This document shows, piece after piece, positions 9,354 through 17,095 of a stretch of 64,000 bases of DNA. This DNA comes from JAKACA01 sp052143575 (GTDB taxonomy: Bacteria; Actinomycetota; Acidimicrobiia; Acidimicrobiales; Bog-793), in assembly GCA_052143575.1 (NCBI GenBank), contig JBKQSP010000029.1:165441-229440 (forward strand), written 5' to 3'. How positions within the stretch are numbered: the stretch's first letter is position 1; every line of letters begins with the position of its first letter. The notes under the pieces were generated by a model, which worked only from the letters and a program-made list of their open reading frames with translations, was not told where the DNA came from and did no database searches. The translations under genes were made by a program, and so were the position numbers.

Positions 9354-10880
9354 ATGGCACCGTCAGTTGACGTCTCGCTCGCCGGATGGTTCGAGGAGCG
9401 GGCGAAGCTCACGCCCAACCGCCGCTGTCTCAGTTTCGAAGGCGAGACGTGGACGTATTCCACGATGCAGCGCCGCATCGAAGCGACGGCGGCCGCCCTG
9501 CAAGACGGCGGTGTGCGCCACGGTGACCGCGTCGCCTACCTCGGCCTCAACCACCCCGCCTTCTTCGAGACCATGTTCGGAGCCGCCCGCCTCGGGGCCA
9601 TCTTCGTGCCGCTCAACTTCCGGCTGACATCGGCCGAGCTGCGCTTCATCATCAACGACGCCGGCGTGCACACGATCGTCGCCGACGACCTGCATCGAGG
9701 ACTCATCGACGCCGTGCGCGCAGAGCTGCCCTGCACGGCCTTCCTGTCGTCGGAAGGAGCCCAAGACGGATGGCGGACGCTGGCGGGGGCCACGGCGGTG
9801 GGCGGTGCCGTCGCCCGTGAGCAGATCGACGGGGACGAAGTCGCCGTCATCATGTACACCTCCGGCACGACCGGCCGCCCGAAAGGGGCGATGCTCACCC
9901 ACGCCAATCTCTGGTGGAACAACCTCACGGCCCTGCTGTTGACCGACATGCTCGAAAACGACGTGTCACTCGTGGTGGCGCCGCTGTTCCACATCGGCGG
10001 CCTCAACGTCACGACGCTGCAGGCCTGGATGAAGGGCGCCGAGAACGTGCTGCATCGGAGCTTCGATGCGGGCAGGTTCATCGAGGACATCGCTCGCTAC
10101 GGCGTCACCATCGCCTTCGCCGTGCCGGCCATGCTGCTGTTCGCCAGCCAGCACCCCGACTTCGACGACGCCGATCTCACCACGCTCCGCAGCCTTGTGT
10201 GCGGGGGCGCCCCCGTCCCCGAGAGCCTCATCAAGCTCTACCTCGGCCGCGGCATCCAGATCAACCAGGGCTACGGCCTCACCGAGACCTCTCCGTGCGT
10301 CTCGTTCCTCACGCCGGAGCACGCCCTTGCCAAGCTCGGCTCGGCCGGCCGTGCCCCCATGTTCATCGACATCCGCCTGCAGGACGCCGACGGCGGCACC
10401 GTCACGCAGCCAGATGCCCGCGGCGAGATCTGCGTGCGCGGCCCCAACGTCATGAAGGGCTACTGGAACCGCCCGGAGGCAACGGCCGCTGCCATCGACG
10501 CCGAAGGCTGGTTCCACACCGGCGACGTCGGCTACCTCGACGCCGAGGGTTTTCTCTTCGTGGCGGACCGCATCAAGGACATGGTCATCACCGGTGGCGA
10601 GAACGTCTACCCCGCCGAAGTCGAGAGCGTTCTCTACACGCATCCCGCCGTCGCCGAGGTGGCCGTCATCGGCCTCCCGGACCCACGCTGGGGGGAAGCC
10701 GTCACAGCCGTCGCCGTGCTGCGACCGGACGCCAGCCTGACGCTCGAACAGCTGCGTGACTTCGCCGCCGAGGGCCTCGCTCGCTACAAGCTGCCGAGCC
10801 GCCTCGAGCTCGTGGACGTCCTGCCGCGCAACCCCGCCGGCAAGGTCCTCAAGTTCGATCTGCGCGACCGCTTCGCCTGA
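9354..10880 (+). CDS. Acyl-CoA synthetase (AMP-forming, class I ANL)
   Basis: 508 residues. All core ANL motifs are visible: MYTSGTTGRPKGAMLTH (P-loop), GYGLTE, GWFHTGDVGYLD, DRIKDMVITGGENVYPAEVE and the C-terminal PAGKVLK catalytic Lys. It activates a carboxylic acid to the acyl-adenylate and then to acyl-CoA. Chain length cannot be read; the size and motif flavour suit medium- or long-chain FadD-like enzymes. AAAGGA lies 8 nt before ATG 9354. It follows the TetR gene by 116 bp, so co-regulation is plausible. Confidence 0.92.
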   Translation: MAPSVDVSLAGWFEERAKLTPNRRCLSFEGETWTYSTMQRRIEATAAALQDGGVRHGDRVAYLGLNHPAFFETMFGAARLGAIFVPLNFRLTSAELRFIINDAGVHTIVADDLHRGLIDAVRAELPCTAFLSSEGAQDGWRTLAGATAVGGAVAREQIDGDEVAVIMYTSGTTGRPKGAMLTHANLWWNNLTALLLTDMLENDVSLVVAPLFHIGGLNVTTLQAWMKGAENVLHRSFDAGRFIEDIARYGVTIAFAVPAMLLFASQHPDFDDADLTTLRSLVCGGAPVPESLIKLYLGRGIQINQGYGLTETSPCVSFLTPEHALAKLGSAGRAPMFIDIRLQDADGGTVTQPDARGEICVRGPNVMKGYWNRPEATAAAIDAEGWFHTGDVGYLDAEGFLFVADRIKDMVITGGENVYPAEVESVLYTHPAVAEVAVIGLPDPRWGEAVTAVAVLRPDASLTLEQLRDFAAEGLARYKLPSRLELVDVLPRNPAGKVLKFDLRDRFA

Positions 10881-12044
10881 GCCTGCCGGCTCGCCCAGCG
10901 GCGGGGCCGGCCTGTGGCGCACGACGAGCGCCCGCAGGACGACGAAACGCCCCACGCTCACCACAGCACCGCCCGCCATGGCGGCGAGCGTTTCGGCGAC
11001 CCAGCTCGGCGAGACGGCGGCGGCGGCCATGACGGCGAGCGTCGTGGCGGCGAGGGCGGCCAGCCAGCCACCGATGGCGACGCGCTCGAGCTCGCGAAAG
11101 CCACGCTCCTCCTCCCGCCGCTCGAGGTGGCGCCGCGCTGCCAGGTTGCCGAGGGCCGAGACAGAGAGTGCGACCAGGTTGGCCGCGACGCTCCCGAGTG
11201 GGGCCCGGAGGGCGAGGAAGAGCACGAGCCAGGCGAGTGTGGACGGAATGCCGACGCGGGCGAAACGGCCGGCATCGGCGGCGAACTCTTTCAGGTAGTC
11301 GCCCTCGACGTCGCCGCCGGCGAGTCTCGAGCGGCCGGCGGCGAGCTGCTTGCTGACCCGCCACATGCCCCGCAGGTCGCCGACGGCGGTGGCGAGCACG
11401 TCGACGCGGGAGTCCGGATCGTCCACCCAGTCGACGGGGACCTCGTGGATGCGCAAGCCGTTTCGCTCGGCGATCACGAGGAGCTCGGTGTCGAAGAACC
11501 AGCCCTCGTCCTCGACGAGCGGCAGCAGGATGGGCACGAGGTCGCCCCGGACGGCCTTGAACCCGCACTGGGCGTCGCTGAAGCCAGTCCGCATGAGCGT
11601 TCGCAACAAGCGGTTGTAGACCCGCGAGATCACTTCGCGGCGGGGGCCGCGCACGACGCGCGAGCTGCGTGACAGGCGGGTCCCGATGGCGATGTCGCTG
11701 TGGCCGGAGACGAGGGGGGCGACAAGGGGCAGGAGGGCGTCGAGACCAGTCGAGAGGTCGACGTCCATGTAGGCCACGACGGCGGCGTCGCTCCGCATCC
11801 AGGCCTGCTTGAGCGCCCGCCCGCGCCCCTTCTCCTCGAGGTGGAGGAGGCGCACGCCGGCCAGCTCGGCGGCGAGCCGGCGGGCGACACGGAACGTGTC
11901 GTCCGTACTGGCGTTGTCGGCGATGGTCACGACGGCCGCGAAGGGGAACGCCGTGTCGAGGTAGGAGCGCAAGGCGCGGATGCTCTCCTCGAGACAGCCC
12001 GCTTCGTTGAAGACCGGCACCACGACATCGAGCACGGCGGCCAT
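9966..12044 (-). CDS. GT2 glycosyltransferase fused to GtrA membrane domain; frame runs antisense into the acyl-CoA synthetase
   Basis: Residues 1-235 are a GT-A family 2 glycosyltransferase: VVVPVFNEAGCLEES, IADNASTDDT, the DxD-like AYMDVDLSTG and DAQCGFKAVRGD, resembling dolichyl-/polyprenyl-phosphate sugar transferases. Residues about 245-385 are a four-helix GtrA flippase-like domain. Family homology should end near 10890, but the frame has no stop there and stays open to TGA at 9966. That adds about 300 residues antisense to the acyl-CoA synthetase gene. The extension looks like a coding shadow, so the real C-terminus is unclear: genuine read-through or a lost stop. ATG 12044. Confidence 0.75.
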   Translation of the reverse strand: MAAVLDVVVPVFNEAGCLEESIRALRSYLDTAFPFAAVVTIADNASTDDTFRVARRLAAELAGVRLLHLEEKGRGRALKQAWMRSDAAVVAYMDVDLSTGLDALLPLVAPLVSGHSDIAIGTRLSRSSRVVRGPRREVISRVYNRLLRTLMRTGFSDAQCGFKAVRGDLVPILLPLVEDEGWFFDTELLVIAERNGLRIHEVPVDWVDDPDSRVDVLATAVGDLRGMWRVSKQLAAGRSRLAGGDVEGDYLKEFAADAGRFARVGIPSTLAWLVLFLALRAPLGSVAANLVALSVSALGNLAARRHLERREEERGFRELERVAIGGWLAALAATTLAVMAAAAVSPSWVAETLAAMAGGAVVSVGRFVVLRALVVRHRPAPPLGEPAGSGEAVAQIELEDLAGGVARQDVHELEAARQLVASEALGGEVTQLFERQAGVRSQHGDGCDGFPPAWVREADDGHLGDGGMRVENALDFGGVDVLATGDDHVLDAVRHEEKTLGVEVADVAGVEPAFGVDGSGRCLRAVPVALHDVGAAHADLAAGIWLRDGAAVGVLQADVDEHGGTAGRAELGKGVLRREERDARRGLGEAVALVDLDAAAEVELDEALGDGGAPAHKAAERGEIGVVEVGVLAGEQQHGRHGEGDGDAVASDVLDEPARIEAPMQHVLGALHPGLQRRDVEAADVEQRRHHE

Positions 12045-12118
12045 GGCAACACTGTGGCGGTGCCAGCTCCAGGTTCTCTGGGACTCCGCGAGGAAACCCC
12101 GCCGATTCTCCCGCCGGC

Positions 12119-13636
12119 TCAGGGCGCTCGGTGCGTCGCCGTACGGGGAGCCGGCGCCGCCGGCGCCGCGGCCGGGATGCGGAGGGAGTAGACGGCGCCG
12201 CCCCCCGCGGCATTGCCGGCCTCGGCGCCGCCGCCGTGCTCGGTGGCGATGGCCGACACGATCGCCAGCCCGAGCCCGGCACCAACGCCCGACCGTGCCG
12301 TGTCGGCCTGCCAGAAGCGGTCGAAGACGTGCTCGAGCCCTTCGGCGTCGAGCCCCGGCCCGTGGTCCCGCACCGAGACGATGGCGGTGCCGTTCTGCCG
12401 GCTGGCCGACACCTCGATGGGGCTGCCGCTCGGCGTGTGCCGGATGGCGTTCGTGACGAGGTTTGCGATCGCCTGCCGGAGGTGGTTGGCGTCGCCCATG
12501 ACGTCGACCGGGTCGGGGGCGTTGAGGGTGACGGGCCGGTCCGGCGCCATGGCGACGGCGTCGCTGCAGGCGTCGGCCGCCAGCACGGCGAGGTCGAGCG
12601 CGTCGTGCTGCGGCTCAGGCGCCAGATCGAGCCGGGCGAGCAGGAGGAGGTCCTCCACGAGGGTGCGCATGCGGGCGGCCTCGTCCTCGATTCGGCGAAC
12701 GATGGTCGGCTGGTCGATGTGCTCGTTGTCGACGCCGAGGCGGAACAGCTCGGCGAAGCCCTGGATAGAGGTCAACGGCGTCCGCAGCTCGTGGGAGGCG
12801 TCGGCGAGGAAGCGGCGCAACCGCTGCTCGTTCTCCTCCCTCTCTGCGAATGCGGCTTCGATGTCCGAGAGCATGGTGTCGATGGCGGCGCCGAGCTGGG
12901 TCACTTCGGTGGGGCCTCCCTCAGGCGCCACGCGGCGCGAGAGGTCGCCGGCGGCGATCGAACGCGCCGTCGTCGCCATCTCCTCGAGGGGGCGGAGCCC
13001 GCGCCGCAGCACGAGCCAGGATCCGAGGGAGAGGATGGCGAGGAGGCCGGCGGCGACGCCCGCCTCGATGAGCAGCAGCCGGTGGAGGGCGGCCGTGACG
13101 CCCGAGGTCGGTACGGCGATCACGACGACGTCTCCCGGCACGCCGGACGCCGGCGAGAGCAGCACGCGCCAGCTGCCGCCGCCGGTCGTCGATCCCGTCG
13201 TGAGCAAGCGTCCTTTCGCCGGGACCGATCCGAGCGGACTCGGCAGCTTGGGCCGCGAGGTGCTCGAGCCGAGGTACTCGGTGCTGGCGCGCACGCTGCC
13301 CGATGGGTTCAGCAGCTCCGAGAACGTGCCAGGGGGCAGCGTCGTCGCCGGAGCCGGTCCGCCCGGCCCGTTGTCGCCGCCTCCGGCGCCCATGTCGTCG
13401 GGATCACCGCCTGAGCCGCCGTCCGAGCCGCCCGGACCACCCCCCGGGGGTTGCGCGTGGATGCCGGCGAGGGTGTAGAGCTGCGAGCTGGCGTAGGGGA
13501 GCGACGTCCTCAGCTGGTCATCGAGGTGCTGGTACTGCGAGGGCGCGTAGAGGGAGTACGTGGCGACGCCAAAGGCGCCGAGGCCGAGCACGAGCAGTGC
13601 CACGAGCCCGAGGACCAGCCGCAGCCGAAGGCTCAT
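12119..13636 (-). CDS. Sensor histidine kinase (HAMP, HisKA, HATPase)
   Basis: 505 residues. TM1 is at about 6-27. An extracytoplasmic loop of about 155 residues contains a Gly/Pro/Asp-rich stretch (about 63-100). TM2 is at about 187-211, then HAMP, the H-box FLADASHELRTPLTS with phospho-acceptor His at about 282, the N-box NLVTNAIRHTP, and the G-boxes RDHGPGLD and GAGLGLAIVS. It phosphorylates the response regulator encoded just upstream on the same strand. ATG 13636 places TM1 directly after a short basic N-terminus. The stimulus is unknown. Confidence 0.93.
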   Translation of the reverse strand: MSLRLRLVLGLVALLVLGLGAFGVATYSLYAPSQYQHLDDQLRTSLPYASSQLYTLAGIHAQPPGGGPGGSDGGSGGDPDDMGAGGGDNGPGGPAPATTLPPGTFSELLNPSGSVRASTEYLGSSTSRPKLPSPLGSVPAKGRLLTTGSTTGGGSWRVLLSPASGVPGDVVVIAVPTSGVTAALHRLLLIEAGVAAGLLAILSLGSWLVLRRGLRPLEEMATTARSIAAGDLSRRVAPEGGPTEVTQLGAAIDTMLSDIEAAFAEREENEQRLRRFLADASHELRTPLTSIQGFAELFRLGVDNEHIDQPTIVRRIEDEAARMRTLVEDLLLLARLDLAPEPQHDALDLAVLAADACSDAVAMAPDRPVTLNAPDPVDVMGDANHLRQAIANLVTNAIRHTPSGSPIEVSASRQNGTAIVSVRDHGPGLDAEGLEHVFDRFWQADTARSGVGAGLGLAIVSAIATEHGGGAEAGNAAGGGAVYSLRIPAAAPAAPAPRTATHRAP

Positions 13637-13721
13637 CGCCTGATGTTGCCGTCCGCTTCTGCGAGTCGCCGCAGCCAAACCTGGGAATCTGCTCCGAAAC
13701 GCCGCACGTCCGCAGCCCGCC

Positions 13722-14444
13722 TCACTCCGCTCGGCGGTGACCCGCCGGCAGGCGCAGGCTGTAGCCGACGCCGCGAACCGTCTGGATCAACGGCGGATCG
13801 CTGGCGTCGATCTTCTGGCGCACGTAGCTGATGTAGGTCTCGAGGACGCTGGCGTTGGCGGCGAAGGTGTAATCCCACACCTGAGCGAGGATCTGGTCTC
13901 GCGTGAGGACGCGGCGGGCGTTCGAGAGCAGGTAGTGGAGCAAGCGGTACTCGGTCGGCGTCAGCTCCACGAGCCTGCCGCCCCGCCAGACCTCCCTCGT
14001 GTCCTCGTCGAGCTCCAGGTCGGCGTAGCTGAGGCGGTGGGCGCCGCTCTGTGGGCCGCGGGAGCGTCGCAGCACGGCACGGACACGCTCGATGAGCTCC
14101 TCGATGCTGAAGGGTTTCGTGACGTAGTCGTCGACCCCGAGCTTGAGGCCCTGCACCTTGTCGGCCGTGGCGTCCTTGGCGGTGAGGAAGATGATGGGGA
14201 CCCGCGTGCCGGCACCCTCGGTCTGGCGGAGGCGACGCGCCACCTCGAAACCGTCCAGGTCGGGCAGCATCACGTCGAGCACGACGAGGTCCGGGCGCCG
14301 GCGCTCGATCTCGGCGAGGGCTTGGCGGCCCGTGGCGAGGCGAACGACCTCGAAGCCGTTGATGGACAAGCCGAGTGCGATCAGCTCGGTGATGTGCTCC
14401 TCGTCGTCGACGGCGAACACCAACGGCTTCTCAACCTCGTTCAT
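13722..14444 (-). CDS. OmpR/PhoB-family response regulator
   Basis: 240 residues. The receiver domain has acidic AVDDEEH, phospho-acceptor D57 in VVLDVMLPDLDG, and K110 in YVTKPF. The C-terminal winged helix ends with VRGVGYSLR, including TPTEYRLLHYLLSNARRVLT and SYVRQKID. It precedes the histidine kinase by 85 bp on the same strand, forming a two-component operon of the MprA/TcrX type. ATG 14444 gives the canonical start. Confidence 0.94.
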   Translation of the reverse strand: MNEVEKPLVFAVDDEEHITELIALGLSINGFEVVRLATGRQALAEIERRRPDLVVLDVMLPDLDGFEVARRLRQTEGAGTRVPIIFLTAKDATADKVQGLKLGVDDYVTKPFSIEELIERVRAVLRRSRGPQSGAHRLSYADLELDEDTREVWRGGRLVELTPTEYRLLHYLLSNARRVLTRDQILAQVWDYTFAANASVLETYISYVRQKIDASDPPLIQTVRGVGYSLRLPAGHRRAE

Positions 14445-14524
14445 GGGTGTTGCCGGCCTTCCTCGGCGCCGCCCCGGCGGCGGGGGAGCCTGCCGGGAAA
14501 CTAGCAAGGGCGCCCCGGCCGGAA

Positions 14525-14550
14525 ATAAAAATAGAGACAGCTATCTTTAT
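14525..14550. promoter_or_regulatory. AT-rich inverted repeat, candidate operator of the SDR-queA operon
   Basis: ATAAAAATAG-agacag-CTATCTTTAT pairs at 9 of 10 positions across a 6-nt spacer, in an island of A/T that is exceptional for this genome. It lies about 50-75 bp before the first gene of a long operon that itself encodes a SufR-like regulator, a natural candidate for binding here (inference). A -10-like TATAGA overlaps its right edge. Confidence 0.5.
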
Positions 14551-14560
14551 AGAACTGAAG

Positions 14561-14576
14561 GTGGGCGATGGCCCAC
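14561..14576 (+). other. Short hairpin in 5' leader
   Basis: GTGGGC-GATG-GCCCAC is a perfect 6-bp stem with a 4-nt loop in the untranslated leader, 9 nt before the AGGGGAG ribosome-binding site of the SDR gene. It could tune translation; nothing more can be said. Confidence 0.35.
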
Positions 14577-14598
14577 CGCAAGACAGGGGAGATGCCCG

Positions 14599-15306
14599 AT
14601 GAAGGTTGCTCTCATCACCGGGGCGTCGCGGGGGCTGGGCCGGGCGCTCGGAGAGGCGCTCGCCGGCCGGGGCTGGACGCTCGTCCTCGACGCCCGCCAT
14701 CCGGTCCCTCTCGCTGCGGCGGCGGCGGCGATGCGCCGGCGCCTCGGCGAGTCAGCAGCGGTCTACGAGATCGCCGGTGACGTCACGAGCGAGCAGCACC
14801 GGGCGGCGCTGGCGGCAGCCGTCGGGCGCCTCGGGCGCCTCGATGTCCTCGTGAACAACGCCAGCACCCTCGGGCGCAGCCCGCTCGTCTCCCTGCGGGA
14901 GGCGCCGCTGGAGGATCTCCGGCGTGTCTATGACGTCAACGTGCTCGCACCACTGGCGCTCGTGCAGGGTCTCCTTCCCCTGCTGCGCCAGTCGCCGCGG
15001 CCGACCGTCCTGAACGTGACGTCCAATGCCGCCGTCGAGCACTACAACACCTGGGGGCCATATGGATCCTCGAAGGCAGCCCTCGATCACCTGACGGCGA
15101 CGCTGGCCGCCGAAGAGCCTGCCGTGCGCTTCCTCGCCGTCGACCCGGGCGACATGAACACCCAGATGCACCAGGATGCCTTTCCCGGCGAGGACATCTC
15201 CGACCGACCGCCGCCCACCGCCGTCGTGCCGGCCATCCTCGACCTCATCGCCGGCGACGACGGCAGCGGCCGCTACCGGGCGGCCGAGATCGGGGCGGCG
15301 CCGTGA
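14599..15306 (+). CDS. Short-chain dehydrogenase/reductase
   Basis: 235 residues. Classical SDR: the Rossmann cofactor motif ITGASRGLGRALG at residues 6-18, LDVLVNNAS, a Ser in LNVTSNAAVEHYN, and the catalytic YGSSK motif, then VDPGDMNT after the active site. Predicted NAD(P)(H)-dependent oxidoreductase; substrate unknown. AGGGGAG precedes ATG 14599 by 7 nt. It is the first gene of a long co-directional run and overlaps the QueA-like gene by 4 bp (GTGA). Confidence 0.9.
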   Translation: MKVALITGASRGLGRALGEALAGRGWTLVLDARHPVPLAAAAAAMRRRLGESAAVYEIAGDVTSEQHRAALAAAVGRLGRLDVLVNNASTLGRSPLVSLREAPLEDLRRVYDVNVLAPLALVQGLLPLLRQSPRPTVLNVTSNAAVEHYNTWGPYGSSKAALDHLTATLAAEEPAVRFLAVDPGDMNTQMHQDAFPGEDISDRPPPTAVVPAILDLIAGDDGSGRYRAAEIGAAP

Positions 15307-16412
15307 CGCCGGCGGCGACCCCGCGCCTGCTGGCGGCTGGCGCTCCGCCGAGGCCGTCGGTGTCGATCGGGGTCGGGCTGACGGGCGGGTTGGGTTTCGA
15401 CTTGCCCCCCGAACTGGAGGCGTCCGAACCGCCCGAGGCACGCGGTCTCACGCGCGACGCCGTCCGCATGCTCGTGGCGTGGAAGGCGTCGGGAGCGATC
15501 GCCGACTCGACCTTCTTCGACCTGCCCTCGCACCTGTGCGAGGGAGACCTCGTCGTCCTCAACACGTCCGGCACCCTGGCGGCCGACGTGCCCGGGTCGG
15601 GTACGGGAGGTCGCCACCTCGACGTGCACCTGTCCACGCAGCTGCCCGCCGGCCTCTGGACGGTGGAGCTGCGCTCCGAGGGCAGGCCGGTCTTCGACGC
15701 CGCAGCCGGCGAGGCGATCCACCTCCCGGCCGGCGGCCTCGTGACGCTGCTGGCACCCTATGGGCGCCACCGGCGGGGTGTGCGCCTCTGGGTGGCGCAG
15801 GTCACGGTTCCCGGCTCCGTGCTCTCCTACCTGGCCGCGCACGGGCGCCCCATCCGCTACGGCTACGTGCGCGGGCGGTGGCCGCTCAGCGCCTATCAGA
15901 ACGTCTATGTGACCGAGCCGGGATCGGCCGAGATGCCGAGCGCCGGGCGGCCCTTCAGCCCCGAGGTCATCACGCGCCTTGTCGCCAAGGGGATCGCCCT
16001 GACGCCCCTCCTGCTCCATACGGGTGTGGCATCGCTCGAGGCCGGCGAGCCGCCCTACGCCGAGTTCTACCGGGTGCCGGCCGTGACGGCACAGCGCATC
16101 AATGCCGCCCGCGCCGGCGGGGGCAGGGTGATCGCCGTCGGCACGACGGTCGTGCGGGCGCTCGAGTCCGTCGTCGACAGTGCCGGCACGGTCCACCCGG
16201 GGGCGGGGTGGACCGATCTCGTTATCACAGCGGACCGCCGCTTGCGCTCGGTCGACGGGCTGCTGACGGGCTGGCACGAGCCGGAGGCGTCCCATCTGGC
16301 GATGCTCGAAGCCGTCGCCGGGCGGGCTCTCCTCGAGCGCTCCTATACGGTTGCGCTCGAGGAGGGCTACTTGTGGCACGAGTTCGGGGACGTTCATCTG
16401 GTCCTGCCGTGA
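15303..16412 (+). CDS. queA: QueA-like S-adenosylmethionine:tRNA ribosyltransferase-isomerase
   Basis: 369 residues. QueA landmarks: FDLPPELEASEPPE near the N-terminus, LCEGDLVVLNTSGTLAADV, YQNVYV, and the C-terminal block VTAQRINAARAGGGRVIAVG with TTVVRALES. QueA transfers and isomerises the ribosyl group of SAM onto 7-aminomethyl-7-deazaguanine in tRNA during queuosine synthesis. The N-terminal 30 residues and several core stretches diverge from standard QueA, and no other queuosine gene is in the window, so the tRNA substrate is an open question. The GTG start overlaps the SDR stop. Confidence 0.82.
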   Translation: MTPAATPRLLAAGAPPRPSVSIGVGLTGGLGFDLPPELEASEPPEARGLTRDAVRMLVAWKASGAIADSTFFDLPSHLCEGDLVVLNTSGTLAADVPGSGTGGRHLDVHLSTQLPAGLWTVELRSEGRPVFDAAAGEAIHLPAGGLVTLLAPYGRHRRGVRLWVAQVTVPGSVLSYLAAHGRPIRYGYVRGRWPLSAYQNVYVTEPGSAEMPSAGRPFSPEVITRLVAKGIALTPLLLHTGVASLEAGEPPYAEFYRVPAVTAQRINAARAGGGRVIAVGTTVVRALESVVDSAGTVHPGAGWTDLVITADRRLRSVDGLLTGWHEPEASHLAMLEAVAGRALLERSYTVALEEGYLWHEFGDVHLVLP

Positions 16413-17095
16413 CGAAGGCGCCGGCGGCGCCGCCGCCCGGCCCCGCGGCGGCGACCTCGATCGAGGCACCGCTGGCGTCGATGGCATCCACTCGCCGTGC
16501 CGTCCTGCTCACGCTGAAGCGCCACGGGGTCATGCGGGCCGGGGAGCTGGCTGCCGAGCTGGGCATCACGATTGCCGCCATTCGCCAGCAGCTCGGCCGT
16601 CTCGAGGAGGACGGCCTTGTCAGCCACCACTCCGACCCGGACGGGCGTGGCCGGCCCGCACACCGCTACGAGCTCTCGAGTGCCGCCGAAGGCCTCTTCC
16701 CGAAGCGCTACGCCGATCTCACCAGCGAGCTCCTCGGATACCTCGGCGGCCCACAGAGCCAAGAAGTCGCCCGCCTTTTCGAGCAGCGGCGGCGGCGGCG
16801 CCTGCACGACGCCGAGTCGAGGCTCTCCGGCCTGCGGCTCGACGAGCAGGTCGCAGAGCTCACTCGTATCCTCGACGAGGACGGCTATCTTGCCAACGTC
16901 GAGCGGCTGGGGGAGGGCGGCTGGAGGATCACGGAGCACAACTGCGCCATCCTCTCGGTGGCGACGGGCTACCGGCAGGCGTGCGCGAGCGAGCTGGCCT
17001 TCATCCGCGAGGCCCTTCCCGACGGTCGCGTCGAGCGGGTGGCCCACCTCCTCGACGGGGCCCACGTCTGCAGCTATGAGGTGTGGCCGCGGTGA
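16409..17095 (+). CDS. SufR-like DeoR-type regulator with C-terminal Cys cluster
   Basis: 228 residues starting at GTG. An N-terminal winged HTH (ELAAELGITIAAIRQQLGRL, then DGRGRPAHRYEL) is typical of the SufR/COG2345 group. The C-terminal tail carries C179, C192 and C221, spaced CX12C and X28C. This equals the CX12CX13CX14C Fe-S pattern of cyanobacterial SufR except that the third position is G206. Three Cys could still bind a cluster with another ligand. It overlaps QueA-like and GGT genes by 4 bp on each side, so it is part of, and perhaps regulates, this operon. Confidence 0.8.
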   Translation: MTKAPAAPPPGPAAATSIEAPLASMASTRRAVLLTLKRHGVMRAGELAAELGITIAAIRQQLGRLEEDGLVSHHSDPDGRGRPAHRYELSSAAEGLFPKRYADLTSELLGYLGGPQSQEVARLFEQRRRRRLHDAESRLSGLRLDEQVAELTRILDEDGYLANVERLGEGGWRITEHNCAILSVATGYRQACASELAFIREALPDGRVERVAHLLDGAHVCSYEVWPR

